Shown piece by piece: positions 7,620-15,643 of a DNA stretch of 64,000 nucleotides. The notes beneath the pieces were generated by a model that saw only the letters and a list, made by a program, of their open reading frames with translations, ran no database searches and was not told the origin of the DNA. How positions within the stretch are numbered: position 1 is the stretch's first letter; each line of letters opens with the position of its first letter. The translations under genes were made by a program, and so were the position numbers. This DNA is from Yinghuangia seranimata (GTDB taxonomy: Bacteria > Actinomycetota > Actinomycetes > Streptomycetales > Streptomycetaceae): positions 61,659 through 125,658 of the forward strand of contig NZ_JASAOI010000055.1 in assembly GCF_029953285.1 (NCBI RefSeq), read 5' to 3'.

Positions 7620-9016
7620 CCACGATACGGGAACCGCTTCCGGTCCCGGAGCCACCCGCTCCGCCGCGTCAAACGCTGTGGCAGAACCAGGACTTCCTGC
7701 GCTTCTGGCTCGGCGAGACGCTGTCGCTGCTCGGCACCCACGTCACCACGCTCGCGCTCCCGCTCACCGCGATCTACGCGTTCGACGCCACCGACGAGCA
7801 GGTCGGCCTGCTGCGGTTCGTGCAGCTCGCCCCGTTCCTGTTCCTGGCACTGCTGTTCGGCGTGTGGGTGGACCGCGCGCGACGGCGCAGCGTCATGCTC
7901 GCCGCGAACCTCACGCGCCTGGTGCTGCTCGCGCTCATTCCGACGCTTTACTGGCTGGACGCCCTCAGCCTCGTCCCGCTGCTGGTCATCGCCTGCGCGA
8001 TCGGCGTCGCGACGGTGCTGTTCGACGTCAGCTGGATGTCGTACGTCCCCACCCTCGTCAAGGAGCCCGAGCACTACGTCGAGGCGAGCTCGAAGATGGG
8101 CGTCGCGTCCTCGACCGCGGATGTGGCCGGGCCCGGCATCGCCGGCGTGCTGGTCAGCGCGATGACGGCGCCGGTCGCCCTGATCGTGGACGCCGGCTCG
8201 TACCTGGTGTCCGTCGTCTCGCTGCTGCTCATCCGCACCAAGGAGCCGCGCCCCGGGCCGCCCGAGGCCGAGCGCCATCTGCTGACCGAACTGCGCGACG
8301 GTGTGCGGTGGGTCTTCGGAGACCCGGTGCTGCGGGCCCTCGCACTGGTCGGCGCGTGCGCGAACTTCTCGCTGGTGGGCACCTGGACGATGTTCCTGCT
8401 GTACGGCACCCGCGACGTCGGCCTGGGCTCGGAGACGCTCGGCGCGATCTTCTCCGCGGCGTCGGTCGGCGGCCTCATCGGCGCGCTCATCGCGCAGCGG
8501 GTGATCGGCAGGTACCGGCTCGGCCGCGTCTACTTCGTCTTCCAGACGATGCTGTTCACCGGCCCGCTCCTGATCCCGCTCGCCGACGGGCCCCGGCCGC
8601 TGATGGTCGCGATGTTCGTCGCGTCGTTCTTCACGACGTACTTCGGGCTCGGCGTGGCCGGCGTCATCGTCGTCGCGGTACGGCAGACCAGCACGCCGCA
8701 GGCGATGATGGGCCGGATGACGGCCTGCTTCCGCACGCTGCTGTTCGGCGGCGGGTCCCTCGGCGGCCTGTCGGCCGGGCTGCTGTCCGGGGCGCTGGGC
8801 GGACGCGGCGCGCTGACGGTCGGCGCGATCGCCTCGGCGTCCGTGCTCATCGCGCTGCTGCTGTCACCGGTGAGCCGGCTCGCGGCGCTGCCCGAACCCG
8901 CCGAGCCGGCCGCCGCCCCCGCACCGAGAGCGGCCGACGAGACGGCGGAGCCCGCGGCCGATGTGGCCGGTAATGGTGGTCACGAACCGGTCTCCGGGAG
9001 CCGACGATCGAAGTGA
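7595..9016 (+). CDS. MFS transporter (enterobactin exporter-like, 12 TM)
   Basis: 473 residues from ATG 7595, the first codon giving a normal MFS N terminus: a Pro-rich cytoplasmic leader, then TM1 (FLRFWLGETLSLLGTHVTTLALPL). The loop 2-3 motif appears as FGVWVDRARRRSVMLAANL, the usual G-x-x-x-D-R-x-x-R-R signature. About 12 hydrophobic segments are visible with a central loop near TKEPRPGPPEAERHLLTELRDGVRWVFGDP, characteristic of the MFS_3/EntS-like branch that exports siderophores, macrolides and other small molecules. The last ~40 residues are an Ala/Pro/Glu-rich cytoplasmic tail. It shares its start region with the divergent MocR regulator, so it is probably induced by that regulator's ligand. 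Substrate unknown. No Shine-Dalgarno sequence precedes the ATG. Confidence 0.9.
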   Translation: MRDQDSASATIREPLPVPEPPAPPRQTLWQNQDFLRFWLGETLSLLGTHVTTLALPLTAIYAFDATDEQVGLLRFVQLAPFLFLALLFGVWVDRARRRSVMLAANLTRLVLLALIPTLYWLDALSLVPLLVIACAIGVATVLFDVSWMSYVPTLVKEPEHYVEASSKMGVASSTADVAGPGIAGVLVSAMTAPVALIVDAGSYLVSVVSLLLIRTKEPRPGPPEAERHLLTELRDGVRWVFGDPVLRALALVGACANFSLVGTWTMFLLYGTRDVGLGSETLGAIFSAASVGGLIGALIAQRVIGRYRLGRVYFVFQTMLFTGPLLIPLADGPRPLMVAMFVASFFTTYFGLGVAGVIVVAVRQTSTPQAMMGRMTACFRTLLFGGGSLGGLSAGLLSGALGGRGALTVGAIASASVLIALLLSPVSRLAALPEPAEPAAAPAPRAADETAEPAADVAGNGGHEPVSGSRRSK

Positions 9017-9097
9017 CCGCCGCCGAGGTCGCGCACGGTCCGCACGCGTTCGCGTGCCGGGCTCCTCCCGTCACCTTCCTCCCACGAGAGGTTCGCG

Positions 9098-9706
9098 ATG
9101 AGCACCGCTAATCCGTCCGCCACGCTGCGCGACGTCATCGGCCTGGACAACCGGCCGCCCCGGTTGTCGGACGCCACGCTGGTCCTGATCGACATGCAGA
9201 ACACCTACCGGCAGGGCGTCATGGCCCTCGACGGCGCCGAAGAGGCGGTCGCCGCGGCCGCCGCGCTGCTGGCCAGGGCCCGCGACGCCGGCGCGCGCGT
9301 CATCCACGTCGCGCACGACGGCGGGCCAGGCAGCCCGTACGACATCCGCGCCGAGATCGGCCGGATCAGCGACGAGGTCGCCCCGGTCGAGGGCGAGCCG
9401 ACCGTCGTGAAGGCCTTCCCCAACTCCTTCCACATGACCGAGCTGGAGCAACTGCTGCGCGGCACGGGCGCCGACGAGCTGGTCCTGGCCGGATTCATGA
9501 CGCACATGTGCGTCCAGTTCACCGCCCAGGGCGCGTTCAACCTCGGCTTCCGGCCGACGGTCGTCGCCGAGGCCACCGCTACGCGCACGCTGACCGCGCC
9601 GGACGGCAGCACCGTCCCGTCGTCGGCTCTCCAGGCCGCGGCGCTCACCACGATCACCGACATCTTCGGAACGGTCGTCCCGCGCGCCGGGGACCTGCCG
9701 GACTGA
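9098..9706 (+). CDS. Isochorismatase-family cysteine hydrolase
   Basis: 202 residues from ATG 9098 with CACGAGAGG upstream. The family's catalytic triad is complete: Asp32 in LVLIDMQN, Lys105 in PTVVKAFPNSFH and Cys138 in GFMTHMCVQFTAQGAFN, with the cis-peptide region preceding the Cys. The typical alpha/beta Rossmann-like arrangement spans the whole protein. Members hydrolyse amides (nicotinamidase, N-carbamoylsarcosine amidase) or vinyl ethers (isochorismatase); the Cys makes amide hydrolysis possible, and there is no aryl-carrier domain. The N-terminal extension of ~25 residues before the first strand resembles plant- and actinobacteria-type YcaC-like hydrolases. It forms its own unit, ended by a strong hairpin at 9720-9758. 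Substrate unknown. Confidence 0.9.
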   Translation: MSTANPSATLRDVIGLDNRPPRLSDATLVLIDMQNTYRQGVMALDGAEEAVAAAAALLARARDAGARVIHVAHDGGPGSPYDIRAEIGRISDEVAPVEGEPTVVKAFPNSFHMTELEQLLRGTGADELVLAGFMTHMCVQFTAQGAFNLGFRPTVVAEATATRTLTAPDGSTVPSSALQAAALTTITDIFGTVVPRAGDLPD

Positions 9707-9719
9707 CGAAGCAGGCGTC

Positions 9720-9758
9720 ACAGGGCGGCGGCCCGCCGGATTCGGGCCGCCGCCCTGT
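9720..9758 (+). terminator. Rho-independent-like terminator after isochorismatase gene
   Basis: Stem ACAGGGCGGCGGCCCG / CGGGCCGCCGCCCTGT, 16 perfect base pairs around a 7-base loop, starting 14 bases after the stop codon and followed by TCTGT. No U-run, as usual in high-GC actinomycetes. Confidence 0.8.
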
Positions 9759-9835
9759 TCTGTGCCGTTCCCCCAACTACCCTGACAGCGCGATCAGATC
9801 GCCGTCCCACGACCACGAGACGAGGAACCGTTTCC

Positions 9836-10708
9836 ATGAGCACTCCCACGGCGGCCCGCCCCGCCGACGCCTCCGGCACCTTCGCGATCGGCGGCGACCT
9901 CCCGGTGAACCGGCTCGGCTACGGCGCGATGCAGCTGACCGGGCCCGGGGTCTGGGGCGATCCGGCGGACCCTGACGAGGCGATACGCGTGCTGCGGCGC
10001 GCCGTCGAGCTCGGCGTGACCTTCATCGACACGGCCGACTCGTACGGCCCGTTCGTCAGCGAGCAGCTGATCCGCAAGGCGCTGCGCCCGTACGCCGACG
10101 ACCTGGTGATCGCCACCAAGGGCGGCCTGACCCGCACCGGGCCGCACGAGTGGCACCCCGTCGGGCGCCCCAAGTACCTGCGCCAGCAGACCGAGCTGAG
10201 CCTGCGCCACCTCGGCGTCGAGCGCATCGACCTGTACCAGCTGCACCGCATCGACCCGGAGGTGCCGCTGGCCGACCAGCTCGGCGAGCTCGTGCTGCTC
10301 CAGCGCGAGGGCAAGATCGGGCACATCGGGCTGTCCGAGGTGAGCGTCGACGAGTTGGTCGAGGCGCGCGGCGTCGCCGACGTCGTCAGCGTGCAGAACC
10401 TCTACAACCTCGCCAACCGCGACTCGGAGGCGGTGCTGGAGTACGCCGAGAAGGAGGGCATCGCGTTCATCCCGTGGTTCCCGATCGCCACCGGCCGGCT
10501 CGCCCGGCCCGGCGGCCCGCTCGACGCCGCCGCCAAGGAGCACGGCGCGACGCCCGCGCAGCTCGCGCTGGCCTGGCTGCTGCGCCGCTCGCCGGTCATG
10601 CTGCCGATCCCGGGCACGTCGCGGGTCGCGCATCTGGAGGAGAACACGGCGGCCGCGCTGGTGCCGCTGACCGACGACGAGTTCGCGGCGCTCTCGGCGG
10701 CGGTCTGA
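9836..10708 (+). CDS. Aldo/keto reductase
   Basis: 290 residues from ATG 9836, preceded by CGAGACGAGGAA. The (beta/alpha)8 aldo-keto reductase tetrad is intact: Asp65 and Tyr70 in [10 protein letters not shown], Lys95 in IATKGG, His137 in LYQLHRID. The C-terminal segment [19 protein letters not shown] is the NADP(H) pyrophosphate-binding signature. Overall it belongs to the bacterial oxidoreductase group (YdbC/YajO-like), reducing small aldehydes or ketones with NADPH. It is followed by a hairpin terminator and then a LysR regulator on the same strand, which may or may not control it; LysR regulators usually control a divergent neighbour, so the link is weak. Confidence 0.93.
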   Translation: MSTPTAARPADASGTFAIGGDLPVNRLGYGAMQLTGPGVWGDPADPDEAIRVLRRAVELGVTFIDTADSYGPFVSEQLIRKALRPYADDLVIATKGGLTRTGPHEWHPVGRPKYLRQQTELSLRHLGVERIDLYQLHRIDPEVPLADQLGELVLLQREGKIGHIGLSEVSVDELVEARGVADVVSVQNLYNLANRDSEAVLEYAEKEGIAFIPWFPIATGRLARPGGPLDAAAKEHGATPAQLALAWLLRRSPVMLPIPGTSRVAHLEENTAAALVPLTDDEFAALSAAV

Positions 10709-10720
10709 CGGACCCCGGTC

Positions 10721-10756
10721 GGGGTGCCGCGCCCGGCCCCGGGTCCGCGGCACCCC
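10721..10756 (+). terminator. Hairpin terminator after aldo/keto reductase
   Basis: GGGGTGCCGCG (10721-10731) and CGCGGCACCCC (10746-10756) form a perfect 11-bp stem with a 14-base loop, 12 bases after the stop codon. It separates the reductase from the LysR gene. Confidence 0.7.
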
Positions 10757-10777
10757 GCTCCCCCATCGGCCGGTCAA

Positions 10778-10783
10778 TACAAT
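10778..10783 (+). promoter_or_regulatory. Putative -10 element of LysR gene (leaderless)
   Basis: TACAAT, a near-consensus -10 hexamer, ends 7 bases before the GTG at 10791 and no ribosome binding site intervenes. Transcription would start at the initiation codon. Confidence 0.5.
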
Positions 10784-10790
10784 CGACCAT

Positions 10791-11714
10791 GTGGGCAATC
10801 GACTCTTCAATGGGAACGGGCCGCTGGACCTGGGCCAGCTGCGGACCTTCCTCGCCGTGTACCGGGCCGGTTCGCTGACCGCCGGGGCGCGGCTCGTCGG
10901 GCTGTCCCAGCCGACCGTCACAACCCAGCTCAAGGCGCTGGAGGAACGGCTCGGCCGACCGCTGTTCGAGCGGCTGCCGCGCGGGGTGGCGCCGACCCCG
11001 GTCGCGGACGAGCTGGCCGCCCGGCTCGCCACCCCGATGGACCTGCTGGAGGCGATCGCGGGCGGCGGCACCGAGCCCGCCGCCGAACCCCCCGTGCACT
11101 TGGCCGGCCCGGCCGAGACGCTCGCGGTGTTCGCGATGCCCGCGCTCGCGCCGCTGGTCGAGCACGGCGTGCGGATGCGCGTGACGGCGGGCCTGACCGA
11201 CGACCTGCTGGCCGGGCTGCGCGCGGGCACGTACGACCTGGTCATCTCGACGATCCGGCCGCGCGGCCGGGCGCTGCTCGCCGAGCCGCTGGTCGACGAG
11301 GAGTTCGTGCTGGTCGCGGCGCCGACGTGGGCGGCGCGGGTGGACGCCGACCGGCTGCGGTCGGAGGGCGCGGAGGCGCTGGCCGGGGTGCCGCTGATCG
11401 CGTACGCCGAGGACGTGCCGATCCTGCGCCGCTACTGGCGGCACGTGTTCGACACCCGGCTGACCGCCGAGCCCGCCGTCGTCGTCCCCGACCTGCGCGC
11501 GGTCCGCTCGGCGGTGGTCGCGGGCGCCGGGGTGTCGGTGCTGCCGCGCTACCTGTGCACGGTCGAGCTGGCCGCCGGGACCCTCGTCCCGCTGCTCGAA
11601 CCGGACGACGCACCGATAAACACGGGCTACCTCGCGCAGCGCGCGGGCGCGCACGTCCTGCCGCACGTCGCGCTGGTGCGCGACCGGCTGCTGGCGGCCG
11701 CGAAGCACTGCTGA
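10791..11714 (+). CDS. LysR-family transcriptional regulator
   Basis: 307 residues from GTG 10791; a TACAAT -10 sequence 7 bases upstream supports this start. The winged helix-turn-helix occupies about residues 12-75 (LDLGQLRTFLAVYRAGSLTAGARLVGLSQPTVTTQLKALEERLG). The two-lobed periplasmic-binding-like effector domain follows from ~95, with LAEPLVDEEFVLVAAP and VVAGAGVSVLPRYLCTVELAAG typical of the family. It acts as a cytoplasmic DNA-binding tetramer responding to a small co-inducer. No divergent target is adjacent; upstream is an aldo/keto reductase on the same strand and downstream a TetR regulator, so its regulon cannot be read from context. Confidence 0.92.
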   Translation: MGNRLFNGNGPLDLGQLRTFLAVYRAGSLTAGARLVGLSQPTVTTQLKALEERLGRPLFERLPRGVAPTPVADELAARLATPMDLLEAIAGGGTEPAAEPPVHLAGPAETLAVFAMPALAPLVEHGVRMRVTAGLTDDLLAGLRAGTYDLVISTIRPRGRALLAEPLVDEEFVLVAAPTWAARVDADRLRSEGAEALAGVPLIAYAEDVPILRRYWRHVFDTRLTAEPAVVVPDLRAVRSAVVAGAGVSVLPRYLCTVELAAGTLVPLLEPDDAPINTGYLAQRAGAHVLPHVALVRDRLLAAAKHC

Positions 11715-11756
11715 CCGGGTCCGCCGCCCGCGGGCCGGGACGCGGTCCACCTCTTG

Positions 11757-11793
11757 TCGATACACGAACGTATTGGATACGTTCGTGTATCGA
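11757..11793. promoter_or_regulatory. TetR operator: perfect 17-bp inverted repeat
   Basis: TCGATACACGAACGTAT (11757-11773), spacer TGG, then ATACGTTCGTGTATCGA (11777-11793). All 17 arm positions pair. It lies 21 bases before the TetR ATG at 11815, is much richer in A+T than its surroundings, and is not followed by a terminator-like tail. It is therefore most likely the autoregulatory operator, possibly bound by two dimers given its 37-bp length. Confidence 0.8.
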
Positions 11794-11814
11794 ACGTTCC
11801 CAGAGAGGTGTCCG

Positions 11815-12435
11815 ATGCCTGCCGCAACCCCGCTGACGGCGCGCCGGGCCCGCACGCGGCAGCGGCTGCTCGACGCGGCGCTCGACGTCTTCGCCGAGGA
11901 GGGCTTCGGCCGCACCACCGTCGAGCGCGTCTGCGAGCGCGCCGGCTTCACCCGCGGCGCGTTCTACTCCAACTTCACCTCGCTCGACGAGCTGTTCCTC
12001 GCGATGTGGGAGCAGCGCTCGACCGCCATGGTCGACGACGTGCGCGCCGCCCTCGCCGGGGTGGCCGACGGCAGCCCGGACGACGCGCTGCGCGCCGCGC
12101 TCGCGGCCATCCCCGTCGACGACGCGTGGTACCGGGTCACCGCCGAGTTCACGGCGCACGCGCTGCGCAATCCGGCGCTGCGGCGCGTGATGGCGGCGCG
12201 CGAGCGGTCGATCCAGGACGCCGTGCTGCCGGTGATCGTCGCCGCGCTCGCGCGCACCGGACGCCGGGTCACCGACGAGGCGGCGCTCGGGCACGCGCTG
12301 GTCGCCGTGCACGACGGAACGACCGTCCAGGTCCTGCTCGAACCGGACGACGCGACGGCGCGTATCCGCCGCGAGGCCCTGTTCATGAACGTGCTGCACG
12401 CGTACAGCACGCCGATCACTGCCGATGACCGATGA
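11815..12435 (+). CDS. TetR-family transcriptional regulator
   Basis: 206 residues from ATG 11815, which has a good ribosome binding site (AGAGAGG) and lies just outside the palindrome; an in-frame ATG at 11773 sits within the operator and is rejected. Residues ~10-60 form the HTH domain (TRQRLLDAALDVFAEEGFGRTTVERVCERAGFTRGAFYSNFTSLDELF). The rest is an all-alpha ligand domain with no obvious specificity. It probably represses itself and the two downstream genes (FAD dehydrogenase and SDR), which start 47 bases later on the same strand. The inducer is likely a substrate of those enzymes, perhaps a steroid-, terpenoid- or cyclic ketone-like compound, but that is inference. Confidence 0.93.
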   Translation: MPAATPLTARRARTRQRLLDAALDVFAEEGFGRTTVERVCERAGFTRGAFYSNFTSLDELFLAMWEQRSTAMVDDVRAALAGVADGSPDDALRAALAAIPVDDAWYRVTAEFTAHALRNPALRRVMAARERSIQDAVLPVIVAALARTGRRVTDEAALGHALVAVHDGTTVQVLLEPDDATARIRREALFMNVLHAYSTPITADDR

Positions 12436-12482
12436 CCGCTGACCACCTGATCACTTGATCGCTTGATCGCTGAGGAGTGCGG

Positions 12483-14144
12483 ATGACCGACGACGCCGAC
12501 GTCATCGTCGTGGGCGCGGGCCTGGCGGGCCTGGTCGCGACCTACGAACTCACCCGTGCCGGACGGCGCGTGCTCGTCGTCGACCAGGAGAGCGCGGCCA
12601 ACCTCGGCGGCCAGGCGTTCTGGTCGCTCGGCGGGCTGTTCTTCGTGGACAGCCCCGAGCAGCGCCGCATGGGCATCAAGGACTCGTACGACCTCGCGAT
12701 CGCCGACTGGCTCGGCTCGGCCGGCTTCGACCGCGAGCGCGAGGACCACTGGCCGCGCCAATGGGCGCACGCGTACGTCGACTTCGCGTCCGGGGAGAAG
12801 CGCCGCTACCTGCACGACCTGGGCCTGCGCGTCATGCCGACGGTCGGCTGGGCGGAGCGCGGCGGCGGCACCGCGACCGGGCACGGCAACTCGGTGCCGC
12901 GCTTCCACCTCACGTGGGGCACCGGGCCCGAGGTGGTGCGGGTGTTCCTGGAGCCGGTGATGGCCGCGGCGGCGCGCGGCCTGGTGACGTTCCGGCACCG
13001 GCACCGGGTCGACGGGCTGGTCGTGGAGGGCGGCGCGGCGGTCGGCGTGCGCGGCACCGTGCTCGCGCCCGCGGAGGAGGCGCGCGGCGTGGCGTCCAAC
13101 CGCGACGCCGCGGGCGAGTTCGAACTGCGGGCCCAGGCCGTCGTGGTGACCTCGGGCGGTATCGGCGGCAACCACGAACTGGTGCGCAAGAACTGGCCGG
13201 TGGAGCGGATGGGCCCGGCGCCCGAGTCGATGATCACCGGTGTTCCGGCGTACGTCGACGGCCGCATGCTGGAGATCACCGAGGCCGCGGGCGGCTCGAT
13301 CGTCAACCGCGACCGCATGTGGCACTACACGGAGGGCATCAAGAACTGGGACCCGGTGTGGCCCGACCACGCCATCCGGATCATCCCCGGCCCGTCGTCG
13401 CTGTGGCTTGACGCGACCGGACGGCGGCTGCCCGCACCGCTGTTCCCGGGGCACGACACGCTCGCGACGATGCGCCACATCCTCGCGACCGGCCACGACT
13501 ACTCGTGGTTCGTGCTCACGCGGTCGATCGTCGAGAAGGAGTTCGCGCTGTCGGGCTCCGAGCAGAACCCGGACGTGACCGGCAAGGACCTCAAGCTGGT
13601 GCTGTCGCGCGTCAAGAAGGGCGCGCCCGGGCCGGTGCAGGCGTTCCTCGACCACGGCGAGGACTTCGTCGTCAAGCCGACGCTGCGCGAGCTCGTCGAC
13701 GGCATGAACGCCATCGCGCCGGGCCCCGCACTGGACTTCGCGCAGATCGAGCGCGAAGTCGTCGCGCACGACCGGCAGGTGCACAACGCGTACTCGAAGG
13801 ACCTCCAGCTCATGGCCGTCCGCAACGCGCGCGGCTACCTGCCCGACAAGATCACCCGCGTCGCCGCGCCGCACCGCTTCCAGGATCCCGACCACGGGCC
13901 GCTGATCGCGGTACGGCTGCACCTGCTGACCCGCAAGACGCTCGGCGGCCTGGAGACCGACCTGCACTCCCGGGTCGTCCGGCCCGACGGGACGGTGTTC
14001 GACGGGCTGTACGCGGCGGGCGAGGTCGCCGGCTTCGGCGGCGGCGGCGTGCACGGCTACAACGCACTGGAGGGCACCTTCCTCGGCGGCTGCGTCTTCT
14101 CCGGCCGGGCCGCCGGCCGCGCGCTCGCGAAGAGGCTGGTGTGA
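12483..14144 (+). CDS. FAD-binding dehydrogenase (fumarate reductase / 3-ketosteroid dehydrogenase superfamily)
   Basis: 553 residues from ATG 12483, with GAGGAG (12472-12477) as ribosome binding site; an in-frame GTG at 12477 overlaps that site. The N terminus has the FAD dinucleotide motif VVGAGLAGLVATYEL and an Asp-Gln second-strand acid end (VVDQES). GGQAFWSLGGLFFVDS and the C-terminal GLYAAGEVAGFGGGGVHGYNALEGTFLGGCVFSGR are hallmark FAD-contact blocks of the fumarate reductase/KstD superfamily. Length and sequence fit the COG3573 group of predicted FAD oxidoreductases rather than true 3-ketosteroid delta-1-dehydrogenases. It overlaps the following SDR by four bases (GTGA), so the two are translationally coupled and probably act on the same carbonyl/alcohol substrate. 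Substrate unknown. Confidence 0.9.
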   Translation: MTDDADVIVVGAGLAGLVATYELTRAGRRVLVVDQESAANLGGQAFWSLGGLFFVDSPEQRRMGIKDSYDLAIADWLGSAGFDREREDHWPRQWAHAYVDFASGEKRRYLHDLGLRVMPTVGWAERGGGTATGHGNSVPRFHLTWGTGPEVVRVFLEPVMAAAARGLVTFRHRHRVDGLVVEGGAAVGVRGTVLAPAEEARGVASNRDAAGEFELRAQAVVVTSGGIGGNHELVRKNWPVERMGPAPESMITGVPAYVDGRMLEITEAAGGSIVNRDRMWHYTEGIKNWDPVWPDHAIRIIPGPSSLWLDATGRRLPAPLFPGHDTLATMRHILATGHDYSWFVLTRSIVEKEFALSGSEQNPDVTGKDLKLVLSRVKKGAPGPVQAFLDHGEDFVVKPTLRELVDGMNAIAPGPALDFAQIEREVVAHDRQVHNAYSKDLQLMAVRNARGYLPDKITRVAAPHRFQDPDHGPLIAVRLHLLTRKTLGGLETDLHSRVVRPDGTVFDGLYAAGEVAGFGGGGVHGYNALEGTFLGGCVFSGRAAGRALAKRLV

Positions 14145-14938
14145 CCGGCCGCGTCGCGCTCGTGACGGGCGCCTCCTCCGGTATCGGCGCGGCGGTCGCC
14201 GAGGCGCTGGTCGCGCGCGGCTACCGCGTGCTCGGCACGACGCGCGACCCGGCGTCGGTGGCCGCGCCGCTGCCGGGCGTGCGGTACCTCGCGCTCGACC
14301 TCACCGACGAGGACTCGGTCAAGGCCTGCGCGGCCGCCGCCGGAGACGTCGACGTCCTGGTCAACAACGCGGGGGAAAGCCAGAGCGGGCCGCTCGAGGA
14401 GCTCCCGATGGACGCGGTGCGCCGGCTGTTCGAGACGAACGTCTTCGGCGCGGTGCGGCTGACGCAGCTGCTGCTCCCCGGCATGCGGGCGCGCGGCTAC
14501 GGGCGGGTGGTGATGGTCGGGTCCATGCTGGCCAGCTTCCCGCTCGCCTACCGGTCCTCGTACGTCGCGTCGAAGGCGGCGATGAAGGGCTTCGCCTCCG
14601 CCGCGCGCCGCGAGGTGTCCCGGTACGGCGTCGGTATCACCACGGTCGAGCCCGGGTCGATCAACACCGGTATCAGCGGCCGGCGTACGCAGTACCTGAC
14701 GGAGGAATCGCCGTTCACCGACGAGTACCACACGATGCTCGCCGCACTGAACCGCAATGAGGCGAACGGCATTTCGGCCGAGACGGTCGCGGCGACAGTC
14801 GTGAAGGCCGTCGAAGCGGCCCGCCCGAAGCCGCTATACGCGGTCGGCAGCAACGCGCCGCTGGTGTTCGCGCTGCGCCGGCTGCTGTCGCGTACCGCCG
14901 CCGAACGCATGGTCGCGCGGAGGCACGGGCTGCGCTGA
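14141..14938 (+). CDS. Short-chain dehydrogenase/reductase (classical SDR)
   Basis: 265 residues from GTG 14141, which overlaps the upstream stop codon (GTGA). Cofactor motif TGASSGIG (residues 10-16), structural NNAG, and catalytic Ser128, Tyr141 and Lys145 (GSMLASF...SSYVASKAAMKGF) are all present. PGSINTG follows as usual. The acidic residue pattern after beta-2 is not decisive between NAD and NADP. The C-terminal ~45 residues (PLYAVGSNAPLVFALRRLLS) are hydrophobic and resemble the extension of SDRs that act at membranes on lipophilic substrates. Coupled to the FAD dehydrogenase, probably under the TetR repressor. It runs head-on into the response regulator gene 18 bases later. Confidence 0.93.
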   Translation: MTGRVALVTGASSGIGAAVAEALVARGYRVLGTTRDPASVAAPLPGVRYLALDLTDEDSVKACAAAAGDVDVLVNNAGESQSGPLEELPMDAVRRLFETNVFGAVRLTQLLLPGMRARGYGRVVMVGSMLASFPLAYRSSYVASKAAMKGFASAARREVSRYGVGITTVEPGSINTGISGRRTQYLTEESPFTDEYHTMLAALNRNEANGISAETVAATVVKAVEAARPKPLYAVGSNAPLVFALRRLLSRTAAERMVARRHGLR

Positions 14939-14956
14939 ACACGCCCGCGGGGGAGT

Positions 14957-15643
14957 TCAGTTCCCGCGCACTCCGGCCTGCACGAGGCCCGTCTCGTACG
15001 CCACCACGACGGCCTGGGCGCGGTCGCGCACCCGAAGCTTCGCGAACAGGTTCGTCGCGTGGTTCTTCACCGTGGACACGCTGATCTGCATCTCCTGGGC
15101 GATCTCGGCGTTGTCCATGCCGGCCGCGATGAGGCGCAGCAGCTCGACCTCGCGCGGGGTGAGGGCGGAGAGCGCGCCGCTGTTGAGCGGCTGGGGCGCG
15201 TCGGGGGTGCGTACGTATGTCGCGATCAGGCGCGTCAACAGGCGTGGCGCGACGACGGATTCGCCCTCGTGGATGGTGTGCAGGGCGGCGATCAGGTCCT
15301 CGGGCGAGACGTCCTTGGGCAGGAACCCGGCGGCGCCCGCGCGCAGGGCGGCCACCACGTACTCGTCCATGTCGAAGGTGCTGAGCGCCAGGACGCGGCA
15401 CTGCGGCAGTGCCTCGGCGAGCCGCGCGGTGGCCTTCACCCCGTCGAGCAGCGGCATGCGGATGTCCATGAGGACGATGTCGGGACGCAGCCGCACCGCC
15501 TCGGCGACGGCCTGTTCGCCGTCGCCCGCCTCGCCGACCACCTGGATGCCGGGGTCGGGACGCAGGATGAGGGACAGGCCGGTGCGTACCAGCGGCTGGT
15601 CGTCGGCGATCAGGACGGTGATCGGTGCCGCGCTGTCGGTCAT
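14957..15643 (-). CDS. NarL/LuxR-family response regulator
   Basis: 228 residues. Receiver domain 8-125 with the acidic pocket Asp14-Asp15, phospho-acceptor Asp60 in DIVLMDIRMP, switch Ser88 and Lys110 in GFLPKD. A LuxR-type HTH occupies about 160-220 (LTPREVELLRLIAAGMDNAEIAQEMQISVSTVKNHATNLFAKLRVRDRAQAV). Its start overlaps the end of the sensor kinase by four bases, so the two form a coupled two-component system. It binds DNA once phosphorylated by that kinase. The nearest plausible target is the divergent MMPL transporter beginning at 17230. Confidence 0.96.
   Translation of the reverse strand: MTDSAAPITVLIADDQPLVRTGLSLILRPDPGIQVVGEAGDGEQAVAEAVRLRPDIVLMDIRMPLLDGVKATARLAEALPQCRVLALSTFDMDEYVVAALRAGAAGFLPKDVSPEDLIAALHTIHEGESVVAPRLLTRLIATYVRTPDAPQPLNSGALSALTPREVELLRLIAAGMDNAEIAQEMQISVSTVKNHATNLFAKLRVRDRAQAVVVAYETGLVQAGVRGN

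Noticed and set aside
12421..12470. Short direct repeats (GATGACC, TTGATCGC) before the FAD dehydrogenase as an operator
   Set aside because: Units are 7-8 bp, overlap the TetR stop region and look like slippage products rather than a binding site.
14935..14960. CTGAAC ... GTTCAG inverted repeat between SDR and response regulator as a bidirectional terminator
   Set aside because: Only 6 bp; partly produced by the two stop contexts, so not listed as a feature.
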